A model generated the notes under the pieces. It saw only the letters and a program-made list of their open reading frames with translations. It was not told the DNA's origin and did no database searches. From JAXMCK01 sp046349395 (GTDB lineage: Bacteria; Pseudomonadota; Alphaproteobacteria; Geminicoccales; Geminicoccaceae), in the NCBI GenBank assembly GCA_046349395.1, contig JAXMCK010000003.1, positions 248,001 to 312,000 of the forward strand: DNA of 64,000 nt, in the 5' to 3' direction. This document shows, in pieces, positions 49,301 through 56,411 of this stretch. Within the stretch, counting starts at the first letter, position 1. Each line of letters begins with the position of its first letter. The translations under genes were made by a program, and so were the position numbers.

Positions 49301-50094
49301 TCGTCCGCAAGCACGCTCTGGCCTACCAGCGCGAGCACGGCTGCGATCTCGAAACGGCCTCGCTCCGGGTCTTCGGCAACGCCGAAGGTGCCTACGGCTC
49401 GAACGTCAATCACCTGATCGAAAACGGCCGCTGGACCGACGAGGACGAGCTGGCCGAGGCCTACACGCGTCGCAAGGGCTTCGCCTACGGCCGCAGTGGC
49501 CGACCGGAAGCGCAGCCGGCGCTGCTGAAGAGCGTGCTGGCCGGGGTCGAGCTCGCCTACCAGAACCTCGACTCGGTCGAGCTGGGCGTCACCACGGTCG
49601 ACAACTACTTCGACACGCTGGGCGGCATCAGCCGCGCGGTACGGCGCGCCAAGGGTGCCGAAGCACCCGTCTATATCAGCGACCAGACCCGCGGCGACGG
49701 GACGGTGCGGACACTCGGGGAGCAGGTGGCGCTCGAGACCCGCACCCGCATGCTCAATCCCAAGTGGTACGAGGGCATGCTGAAGCACGGCTACGAGGGC
49801 GTGCGCCAGATCGAGGTGCACGTCACCAACACGATGGGCTGGTCGGCGACCACGGGTCAGGTGGCACCCTGGGTCTACCAGCAGCTGGCCCAGACCTTCA
49901 TGCTCGATCCGGAGATGCGGGAGCGGCTGGCACAGCTCAACCCGACCGCGTCGGCGAAGGTCGCCAATCGGCTCCTCGAAGCGCACGAGCGCAACTACTG
50001 GTCGCCGGATCCGGCGATGCTCGAAGCGCTGCGCGGGGCCGGCGAGGATCTCGAGGACAGGCTCGAAGGTATTCACGAAAGGCTGGCGGCATGA
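46360..50094 (+). CDS. bchH: Magnesium chelatase subunit BchH
   Basis: A 1244-residue protein, the porphyrin-binding catalytic subunit of Mg chelatase and partner of BchI/BchD. CobN/Mg-chelatase blocks are plain: VTMLFMEDHFLPVMPALRARR, MVFGGRSSHAGVACAG, VLHFGTHGALEFMPGKQ, and near the end VHVTNTMGWSATTGQV. The His and Glu of HFGTHGALEF are the family's expected metal-site region. The start lies inside the end of bchB. It also binds Mg-protoporphyrin for transfer to BchM, encoded two genes downstream. Confidence 0.98.
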   Translation: MRKPISAAEATPVRVVIVTLDSHLASAADRAVHNLVREIPGLSLHLHAAAEWNSDPDALERCKTDIARGDIIVVTMLFMEDHFLPVMPALRARREQCDAMVCAMSAAEVVKLTRMGRFSMDGGQSGLMALLKRLRGRKEGESGSAGAQQMKMLRRLPKILRFIPGTAQDVRAYFLTLQYWLAGSEQNIANMVRFLVDRYADGERKSLRGTAKAPLPVEYPEIGVYHPALKGRMAEAVEALPVGGNAGTVGLLLLRSYLLAGNTGHYDGVIAALEARGHKVIPAFATGLDARPAIDKFFVVNGRCKVDAVVSLTGFSLVGGPAYNDAKAAEDTLAALDVPYLAAHPAELQTLEQWAESDRGLLPVESTIMVAIPELDGATGPMVFGGRSSHAGVACAGCDRACTFAAGVGDRDMHSCVERTEMLAARVDKLVRLRRSERAQRKVAIVLFNFPPNAGNTGTAAYLGVFESLQHTLKRMRDEGYTVDVPASVDELRQKVIEGNAARFGAHANVYARIPVDDHVRRERHLAAIEGQWGPAPGRQQSDGSSIFVLGEAFGNVFVGVQPAFGYEGDPMRLLFEKGFAPTHAFSAFYRFLREDFGAHAVLHFGTHGALEFMPGKQTGMSAKDWPDRLIGDLPNIYLYAANNPSEGSIAKRRGSATLVSYLTPPIAHAGLYRGLLDLKGSIERWRVLPPDELSERAQLAELIQAQAAAVDLAQAEPVWGAEAADRILKLNEAVLELEYSLIPHGLHVVGEPPTPEERVDLLMAVAESAHSVRLEKEAVEAIVAGKRPEEAAASEATLNLFRELAATDKLLAEDSELPGILRALDGRFVRPAPGGDLLRTPAILPTGRNLHGFDPFRIPSAYALTDGARQAERLLERHCVDGHPFPETIALVLWGTDNLKTEGGPIAQALALQGVRPRFDSYGRLAGATLIPLGDLGHPRIDVIVTLSGIFRDLLPLQVKLLAEAAWLCASADEPEELNFVRKHALAYQREHGCDLETASLRVFGNAEGAYGSNVNHLIENGRWTDEDELAEAYTRRKGFAYGRSGRPEAQPALLKSVLAGVELAYQNLDSVELGVTTVDNYFDTLGGISRAVRRAKGAEAPVYISDQTRGDGTVRTLGEQVALETRTRMLNPKWYEGMLKHGYEGVRQIEVHVTNTMGWSATTGQVAPWVYQQLAQTFMLDPEMRERLAQLNPTASAKVANRLLEAHERNYWSPDPAMLEALRGAGEDLEDRLEGIHERLAA

Positions 50095-51002
50095 GCACCA
50101 TAAGTCTCGACCGGCCCCAGCTGCGCAATCGCGCGCCGCGCCTCGACGGTGAGGGCAGCGTGCAATGCCAGCTGGATCCGAGCGTGCGGATCGGCACCGC
50201 CAAGGTGTTCGCCGTGTACGGCAAGGGCGGGATCGGCAAGAGTACCACCTCGTCCAACCTGTCGGTCGCGTTCACCAAGCTCGGCAAACGCGTCCTGCAG
50301 ATCGGCTGCGATCCGAAGCACGACTCCACGTTCACGCTGACCAAGTGCCTGGTGCCGACGGTCATCGATGTGTTGGAGTCGGTCGACTTCCATGCCGAGG
50401 AACTGCGGCCCGAGGACTTCGTCTACGAGGGCTACAACGGCGTCATGTGCGTCGAGGCCGGCGGCCCGCCGGCCGGTACCGGCTGCGGCGGCTACGTCGT
50501 CGGGCAGACGGTGAAGCTCTTGAAGGAGCACCATCTCCTCGACGACACGGACGTCGTCATCTTCGACGTTCTGGGCGACGTCGTCTGTGGCGGCTTCGCG
50601 GCGCCGCTGCAGCACGCGGAGCGGGCCCTGATCGTCACGGCCAACGATTTCGATTCGATCTTCGCGATGAACCGCATCGTGGCGGCCATCCAGGCGAAGT
50701 CGAAGAACTACGCGGTCCGGCTGGGGGGCGTGATCGCCAACCGCAGTGCCGGGACGGACGAGATTGACCGCTTCAACGCGGTGGTCGGCCTCAATCGCGT
50801 GGCGCACTTCCCCGATCTCGACGTGATCCGCCGCAGCCGCCTGAAGAAGTCGACGCTGTTCGAGATGGAGCCCTCGCCGGAGCTCGAGGCCGTGCAGGCC
50901 GAGTATCTCCGCCTCGCCGCCCAGCTCTGGGCCGGCACCGAACCGATGGCGCCGACACCGCTCAAGGATCGCGACATCTTCGATCTGCTGGGCTTCGACT
51001 GA
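50091..51002 (+). CDS. bchL: Light-independent protochlorophyllide reductase iron protein BchL
   Basis: A 303-residue NifH-like ATPase. P-loop YGKGGIGKSTTSSNL, switch QIGCDPKHDSTFTL, and [4Fe-4S] Cys in GCGGYVVGQ and DVVCGGFAAPL. It hands electrons to BchN-BchB with ATP hydrolysis. The HDSTFTL form and the short N-terminus separate it from BchX. The ATG overlaps the bchH stop (ATGA), and the stop touches bchM (TGATG). Confidence 0.98.
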   Translation: MSTISLDRPQLRNRAPRLDGEGSVQCQLDPSVRIGTAKVFAVYGKGGIGKSTTSSNLSVAFTKLGKRVLQIGCDPKHDSTFTLTKCLVPTVIDVLESVDFHAEELRPEDFVYEGYNGVMCVEAGGPPAGTGCGGYVVGQTVKLLKEHHLLDDTDVVIFDVLGDVVCGGFAAPLQHAERALIVTANDFDSIFAMNRIVAAIQAKSKNYAVRLGGVIANRSAGTDEIDRFNAVVGLNRVAHFPDLDVIRRSRLKKSTLFEMEPSPELEAVQAEYLRLAAQLWAGTEPMAPTPLKDRDIFDLLGFD

Positions 51003-51703
51003 TGCCGACCGTCACCTACGAGGCGCGTCGAGGCGAGATCCTCACCTATTTCGACCGCACCGCCGTGCAGGCATGGGCGCGTCTTACATCGGACGCGCCG
51101 CTGGGTCGCATCAGGGCGACGGTGCGCGCCGGCCGCGAGCAGATGCGCGCGACCCTGCTGGACTGGCTTCCCGCCGACCTGCGTGGCGCGCGACTGCTGG
51201 ACGCCGGTTGCGGTACCGGGGCGCTGGCCATCGAAGCTGCCCGCCGTGGCGCCGACGTGGTCGCGATCGACATCTCGCCCACACTTATCGGGCTGGCTGC
51301 CGAGCGTTCGCCGCGTGACCTGGGATTCGGTCGCGTGCGCTTCGAGGTCGGCGACATGCTCGACCCGCGGCTCGGCACGTTCGACCACGTCGTGGCGATG
51401 GATTCCCTGATCCACTATCGGGCACCGGACGTGGTTCGAGCCGTGGCCGGCCTGACCGCTCGCGCCAAGACGTCGGTGGCTTTCACCTTCGCCCCGCGCA
51501 CGGCCCCGTTGGCGGTGATGCACGCCGTCGGCCGCTTCTTCCCGCGCGGCGATCGCGCGCCGGCGATCGAGCCCGTGGGCGAGGCCAAGCTGCGCCGATT
51601 GATCGCGGCCGACCGTGCCCTTTCGGGGTGGCGGCAGGAGCGTACCAGCCGGATCATCTGTGGCTTCTACACCTCGCAGGCGCTGGAGCTTCGGGTGAGA
51701 TGA
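51002..51703 (+). CDS. bchM: Mg-protoporphyrin IX methyltransferase BchM
   Basis: A 233-residue SAM-dependent methyltransferase forming Mg-protoporphyrin IX monomethyl ester, the substrate of BchE or AcsF. SAM motif I is LLDAGCGTGALAIEAARRG. The N-terminal YFDRTAVQAWARLTSDAPLG block and the C-terminal ERTSRIICGFYTSQALE are typical. It shares one base with bchL and overlaps lhaA by ATGA. Confidence 0.96.
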   Translation: MPTVTYEARRGEILTYFDRTAVQAWARLTSDAPLGRIRATVRAGREQMRATLLDWLPADLRGARLLDAGCGTGALAIEAARRGADVVAIDISPTLIGLAAERSPRDLGFGRVRFEVGDMLDPRLGTFDHVVAMDSLIHYRAPDVVRAVAGLTARAKTSVAFTFAPRTAPLAVMHAVGRFFPRGDRAPAIEPVGEAKLRRLIAADRALSGWRQERTSRIICGFYTSQALELRVR

Positions 51704-53133
51704 GCAGCGGCCGCCTCGATCTGGCGAGTGCATGGACCCGCTTCGGGTCCAACGTGCTGCCGTTCGCGGACGTTGCCACCGCGGAGGTGCCGCTGCGGCG
51801 CCTCCTGCGCCTTTCCCTGTTCCAGGTGTCGGTCGGCATGGCCGCGGTCATGCTGATCGGGACGCTCAACCGCGTCATGATCGTCGAGCTGCACGTGCCG
51901 GCCAGCCTCGTCGCGATCATGCTGGCCCTGCCGCTCCTGTTCGCACCCGCTAGGGCCCTGATCGGCTTCCGCTCGGACAATCACCGTTCGGTCCTCGGCT
52001 GGCGCCGGGTGCCCTACATCTGGATCGGCTCGCTCCTGCAGTTCGGCGGTCTCGCGATCATGCCCTTCGCCCTGATCCTGCTCTCGGGCGACTCGAACGC
52101 GCCGCCATGGGTAGGACAGACTGGTGCCGCCCTGGCCTTCCTGCTTCTGGGTGCGGGCATGCACACGGTGCAGACGGTGGGCCTGGCGCTGGCGACCGAC
52201 CTCGTGCCGCCGCGCGCGCAGCCCAAGGTCGTGGCACTGCTCTGCGTCGCCCTGATGCTCGGGATGGCGGGCAGCGCTCTGGTGTTCGGCGTGCTCCTGC
52301 GGAACTTCAGCGAGGTCCAGCTCATCCAGGTGATTCAGGGTGCGGCCGTCACCACGATGATCCTCAACATCGTGGCCCTGTGGAAGCAGGAGGCCCGCGA
52401 CCCGAGCCGAACCAGCGGGACGGGCCCGCAGCCCGGTTTCTGGGCGGCGTGGCAAGCCTTCACCAGCGGCAACCACGCGACGAGACGACTGGTCGCCGTG
52501 GCATTGGGCACCGCCGGCTTCAGCATGCAGGACGTCCTGCTCGAGCCCTATGGCGGCCAGATCCTGGGCCTGACGGTCGGGCAGACGACCGGGCTCACGG
52601 CCCTGCTGGCCGTTGGCGGACTGATCGGATTCCTCACCGCTGCCCGGCAACTCGACCGTGGCGCTGATTCCTACCGCGTGGCGGCACTGGGGGCACTCGT
52701 CGGCGTGTTCGCCTTCGCGGCCGTGATCCTCGCGGCCCCGCTGATGTCGGTGCCGGCATTCGCCGCCGGTGTGGGGCTGATCGGGCTGGGCGGTGGTCTG
52801 TTCGCGCACGCGACACTGACGGCTGCCATGAGCATGGCGCGCGAGAGCCAGATCGGCCTGGCGCTCGGCATCTGGAGTGCCGTCCAGGCCACCGCGGCCG
52901 GCAGTGCGATTGCTCTGGGCGGCATCCTGCGCGACGTCATCGCGGGTCCGGCGGTCCGGGGCGAGTTCGGCGTCGCACTGGCGAGCCCCGCCACGGGCTA
53001 CGGTGTCGTCTACAACATCGAAATCGTTTTGCTGTTCGCGACACTGGTCGCGATCGGACCGCTGGTGCGAATCTCGCACCAGCAGCCGGAACGGTCACGT
53101 GCGAGCTTCGGGCTCGCGGAATTCCCGGGTTAG
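51700..53133 (+). CDS. lhaA: LhaA, PucC-family light-harvesting 1 assembly protein
   Basis: A 477-residue, 12-helix membrane protein of the BCH/PucC major-facilitator family, located before puhA as in most purple bacteria. Conserved blocks: GTLNRVMIVELHVPASLVA, FRSDNHRSVLGWRRVPYIW, LVPPRAQPKVVALLCVALM and FSMQDVLLEPYGGQILGLTV. LhaA is needed for normal LH1 levels in Rhodobacter. The start overlaps bchM. puhA follows after 10 bp. Confidence 0.95.
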   Translation: MSSGRLDLASAWTRFGSNVLPFADVATAEVPLRRLLRLSLFQVSVGMAAVMLIGTLNRVMIVELHVPASLVAIMLALPLLFAPARALIGFRSDNHRSVLGWRRVPYIWIGSLLQFGGLAIMPFALILLSGDSNAPPWVGQTGAALAFLLLGAGMHTVQTVGLALATDLVPPRAQPKVVALLCVALMLGMAGSALVFGVLLRNFSEVQLIQVIQGAAVTTMILNIVALWKQEARDPSRTSGTGPQPGFWAAWQAFTSGNHATRRLVAVALGTAGFSMQDVLLEPYGGQILGLTVGQTTGLTALLAVGGLIGFLTAARQLDRGADSYRVAALGALVGVFAFAAVILAAPLMSVPAFAAGVGLIGLGGGLFAHATLTAAMSMARESQIGLALGIWSAVQATAAGSAIALGGILRDVIAGPAVRGEFGVALASPATGYGVVYNIEIVLLFATLVAIGPLVRISHQQPERSRASFGLAEFPG

Positions 53134-53143
53134 GAGACCGAGA

Positions 53144-53914
53144 ATGGAAAAGGGCGCCATCACTGGCTACATCGACATCGCTCAGGTAACCCTCTACGCC
53201 TTCTGGATTTTCTTCGCTGGGCTGATCATCTACCTGCGCCGCGAGGACAAGCGGGAAGGCTACCCGCTCGTGTCCGACCGCCCGGGTCGCCTCGTCGTGC
53301 AGGGCTTCCCTGCCATGCCGGCCCCGAAGACGTTCTATCTCGAGGATGGCAGCGAGGTGCGGGCACCCCGTGGCTATCGTGACGACCGGCCGGTCGCGGC
53401 GAAGCCGGCAGCCCCCTGGTTCGGAGCGCCCCTGGTGCCGACGGGCAATCCGCTGGTCGACGCCGTCGGCCCGGCGTCCTATGCCGAGCGCGCGGACGAG
53501 CCGGAGATGACCTGGGACGGGCTGCCGCTGATCTATCCGCTGCGCGAGCTGAAGGATGTCACGGTCGCCGAAGAGGACTCGGATCCCCGCGGCATGTCCG
53601 TGGTCGGCGCCGACCGTCGCGTCGCCGGTGTCGTGAAAGACCTTTGGGCGGATCGCTGCGAGCCGCAGATTCGCTACCTCGAGGTCGAGCTCAATGGTGG
53701 GAAGGGTCGCAGGCTCGTGCCGATGACGCTGGCCCGCGTCAATGAGACGACCCAGCAGATCACCGTGCAGTCGCTACTCGCCGCGCAGTTCGCCGACGCC
53801 CCCTCGATCAAGCACGGTGACCGGGTTACCAAGCTCGAGGAGGACAAGATCCAGGCCTACTTCGGCGGCGGCTCGCTCTATGCGACGCCCGAGCGGCTGG
53901 GTCCGCTACTGTGA
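53144..53914 (+). CDS. puhA: Reaction-centre H subunit PuhA
   Basis: A 256-residue H subunit. One N-terminal membrane helix (about residues 12-30, ending in IIYLRREDKREGYPL) anchors a cytoplasmic beta-rich PRC-barrel domain that covers the L/M quinone side. The blocks TGYIDIAQVTLYAFW, MTWDGLPLIYPLRELKDV and FADAPSIKHGDRVTKLEEDKI are standard. TAGGAGACCGAG precedes the ATG. The stop overlaps the GTG of puhB. Confidence 0.97.
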   Translation: MEKGAITGYIDIAQVTLYAFWIFFAGLIIYLRREDKREGYPLVSDRPGRLVVQGFPAMPAPKTFYLEDGSEVRAPRGYRDDRPVAAKPAAPWFGAPLVPTGNPLVDAVGPASYAERADEPEMTWDGLPLIYPLRELKDVTVAEEDSDPRGMSVVGADRRVAGVVKDLWADRCEPQIRYLEVELNGGKGRRLVPMTLARVNETTQQITVQSLLAAQFADAPSIKHGDRVTKLEEDKIQAYFGGGSLYATPERLGPLL

Positions 53915-54570
53915 CACAGCACTACGACGACGAGCCCGTCCGCGGGCTGCCCGAACCGCTCCCGCCAGGGGAACACATCCTCTGGCAGGGGGAGCCGGTC
54001 TGGCGCGATCTGGCGGTGCGGGCGCTGCACGCCCGCAAGCTCGCCGTCTACTTCGCGGTGCTGCTGCTGTGGCCGGGGATCGCCGCCTACCATGACGGCG
54101 CCTCGGTCGCGGGGGCTGTCTGGTCCTCGGCAAAGTTTCTGCCGCTGGCTGCTGGCGTGATCGGCTTTCTCTGCGTCTACGCGTGGCTCGCCGCGCGGGC
54201 GACGGTGTACACCATCACGAATAGTCGGGTCGTGATGCGCATCGGGCTGGCACTGCCGATCGTGCTGAACCTGCCGTTCCGGCAGATCGCCTCGGCCGAC
54301 TTCCGTCCCTTCGCCGATGGAACCGGCGATATTGCGCTTGTTCCGACGGACTCCGGCGGCGTCGGCTACCTGCACCTGTGGCCGCACGCGCGTCGGTGGC
54401 ACTTCAATCCGGCGCAGCCCATGCTGCGCGCCGTGCCGGAGGGCAAGAAGGTGGCGGAGCTTCTGGCGGGGGCGCTGACGGCCGCGAACGCGACGCCGGC
54501 CCCCAAGGCTGGACCGCGGCTGGTCGTGAAGGGCGGCGTGCCGGTGCCGCCGATGGCGAATGCGGCCTGA
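53911..54570 (+). CDS. puhB: Photosynthetic complex assembly protein PuhB
   Basis: A 219-residue membrane protein with a PH-domain-like fold that aids reaction-centre assembly in Rhodobacter. It has the N-terminal GLPEPLPPGEHILWQGEPVWRDLA block, three hydrophobic segments (about residues 45-100), YTITNSRVVMRIG and the C-terminal pleckstrin-like part. GTG start in a GTGA overlap with puhA. Confidence 0.93.
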   Translation: MTQHYDDEPVRGLPEPLPPGEHILWQGEPVWRDLAVRALHARKLAVYFAVLLLWPGIAAYHDGASVAGAVWSSAKFLPLAAGVIGFLCVYAWLAARATVYTITNSRVVMRIGLALPIVLNLPFRQIASADFRPFADGTGDIALVPTDSGGVGYLHLWPHARRWHFNPAQPMLRAVPEGKKVAELLAGALTAANATPAPKAGPRLVVKGGVPVPPMANAA

Positions 54571-54574
54571 GGCC

Positions 54575-55039
54575 ATGGCGACCGGTAGTTCTCAGACACC
54601 CTATCAGCCGTTCCCGCGCTACGCCCTGGTCGGAGCGGGTTGCCTGATCGCGGTCGCCATCCTGGCGGCGATCGTGGGCCGGCTGATCGGCCCCGAGAAC
54701 GCCGGTGTGCCGGGCGAGGTCCTGGTCGCGAGCCGTGAGGTCCGCTTCGAGGACCGGGCGGACGGAGCCGTCGTCGTCCGCGAGGCCGACGGCACGGTTC
54801 TTGAGGTGTTGGCTCCGGGCACCAACGGCTTCGCCCGGAGCGTGCTGCGTGGGTTTGCCCGTGAGCGCATGCGGCGCGACGTGGGTCAGGAGCCCCCGTT
54901 CCGGCTGGCACGCTGGGACGACGGCAGGGTGACGCTCGAGGATCCGAGCACGGGACGGCGGGCCGAGCTCAACGCGTTCGGCTCGAGCAACGTGGCGGTC
55001 TTCGCGCAGATGCTGACGATCGGGCACGGAACGCCGTGA
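54575..55039 (+). CDS. puhC: Photosynthetic complex assembly protein PuhC
   Basis: A 154-residue protein with one N-terminal membrane helix (about residues 17-38) and a periplasmic domain containing SREVRFEDRADGAVVV and FARSVLRGFARERMRRD. PuhC supports LH1-reaction-centre assembly in Rhodobacter. The ATG at 54575 just after puhB is preferred to an in-frame start at 54560 that overlaps it. The stop overlaps the next gene as GTGA. Confidence 0.9.
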   Translation: MATGSSQTPYQPFPRYALVGAGCLIAVAILAAIVGRLIGPENAGVPGEVLVASREVRFEDRADGAVVVREADGTVLEVLAPGTNGFARSVLRGFARERMRRDVGQEPPFRLARWDDGRVTLEDPSTGRRAELNAFGSSNVAVFAQMLTIGHGTP

Positions 55040-55335
55040 GCAGGTCGTGGCTGACCGGGCGAGAGGTGGAAGTGCCTTGTACGGTCGACATAGAGCAGAG
55101 CTTCGACAGCCTGCACGCCTATGTCGACCTGGAGGGGATCGAAGTGGGTCCCGGTGACGAGGTGATCGTGCACGACGCGCCGACGGAGGTTCCCTTCGGC
55201 GAGCGCCTCGTGTGCGAGCGGCGAGCTACGGTCCGGCAGGCGACATGGCTGGGGCGCTTGTGGACCAAGCTCGCCTCCCGCTTCGAGCTCACCGAATTGT
55301 ATGAAGTCGGTTTTTCGTCATGGAGGCGGCCATGA
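55036..55335 (+). CDS. Small conserved-position protein between puhC and acsF, function unknown
   Basis: A 99-residue soluble-looking protein, starting with GTG in a GTGA overlap with puhC and ending in an ATGA overlap with acsF. Both overlaps argue strongly that it is translated. It has two Cys (15 and 60), an acidic middle (DIEQSFDSLHAYVDLEGIEV) and a C-terminal TELYEVGFSSW. A small gene at this place is seen in other puh operons, but its role is not established. Coupling to acsF makes the aerobic cyclase a reasonable partner to test. Confidence 0.75.
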   Translation: MSRSWLTGREVEVPCTVDIEQSFDSLHAYVDLEGIEVGPGDEVIVHDAPTEVPFGERLVCERRATVRQATWLGRLWTKLASRFELTELYEVGFSSWRRP

Positions 55336-56396
55336 GCACGGCGACCCGAGAGCGGGTGATCAACGACACGACGCGGATGGCGCAGTCCAGCACGATGCTG
55401 AGCCCGCGCTTCTACACGACCGACTACGAGGCGATGGACCGCCTCGACGTCAGCGGCGTGCAGGCCGAGTGGGACGAGCTGATCGCCGAGATGAAGCGGG
55501 ACCCCAACAAGGGTCACTTCCAGCGCTCGGACGACTGGGACGCCGACCTCGAGCGGCTGTCGCCGGAGCTGCGCAAGGAGTTCGTCGACTTCCTCGTGAG
55601 CTCGGTGACGGCCGAGTTCTCCGGCTGCGTGCTCTATTCAGAGATCAAGAAGCGGATCAAGAACCCGGAGATCCGCCAGCTCTTCCACTTCATGAGCCGC
55701 GACGAATCCCGACATGCCGGCTTCATCAACGACACGCTGAAGGAATTCGGCATCGGTGTCGACCTGGGCTTCCTGACCAAGGCCAAGAAATACACCTACT
55801 TCCGGCCGAAGTTCATCTTCTACGCGACCTATCTGTCGGAGAAGATCGGCTATGCGCGCTACATCACCATCTTCCGGCAACTGGAGCGGCATCCGGAACG
55901 GCAGTTCCACCCGATCTTCCGCTGGTTCGAGAAGTGGTGCAACGACGAGTTCCGCCACGGCGAGGCCTTCGCGCTTCTGATGCGATCGAACCCGGCGCTG
56001 CTGTCGGGCATCAACCGCCTCTGGGTCCGCTTCTTCGTCCTCGCGGTGTTCGCCACGATGTATGTGCGCGACCATGCGCGGCCGGCCTTCCACGAGGCCC
56101 TCGGGATGGACCCGACGGACTACGACTTCGAGGTCTTCCGGATCACGAGCGAGATCTCGAAGCAGGTCTTCCCGATCACGCTCGACATCGAGAACCCGGC
56201 CTTCCATGCCGGCCTCGAGCGGCTGCGAGAGGTCTCGGACGGCATCGGCGCGGCGGAAGAGCAGGGAGGTATCGGCGGCGCCCTGCGCAAGGCCGGGCTG
56301 ATGCTCAAGGGTGGGCTGACCTTCGCCCGGCTCTATTTCCTACGCCCGAAAGAGAACCCCCTGCCGCGGCAGGTCCGACTGGCCCCGGCCTGGTAG
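55332..56396 (+). CDS. acsF: Aerobic Mg-protoporphyrin IX monomethyl ester oxidative cyclase AcsF
   Basis: A 354-residue di-iron monooxygenase that closes ring E with O2. Iron-ligand motifs SRDESRHAGF and WCNDEFRHGEAF are intact, with further Glu in SSVTAEFSGCVLYSE. The ATG at 55332 is chosen because it overlaps the previous stop (ATGA) and a GGAGG lies 5 bases before it. An ATG 12 bases upstream is less likely. With bchE also present, the cell can make bacteriochlorophyll with or without oxygen. Confidence 0.96.
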   Translation: MSTATRERVINDTTRMAQSSTMLSPRFYTTDYEAMDRLDVSGVQAEWDELIAEMKRDPNKGHFQRSDDWDADLERLSPELRKEFVDFLVSSVTAEFSGCVLYSEIKKRIKNPEIRQLFHFMSRDESRHAGFINDTLKEFGIGVDLGFLTKAKKYTYFRPKFIFYATYLSEKIGYARYITIFRQLERHPERQFHPIFRWFEKWCNDEFRHGEAFALLMRSNPALLSGINRLWVRFFVLAVFATMYVRDHARPAFHEALGMDPTDYDFEVFRITSEISKQVFPITLDIENPAFHAGLERLREVSDGIGAAEEQGGIGGALRKAGLMLKGGLTFARLYFLRPKENPLPRQVRLAPAW

Positions 56397-56411
56397 AAGG
56401 AGCAGCGAGCG

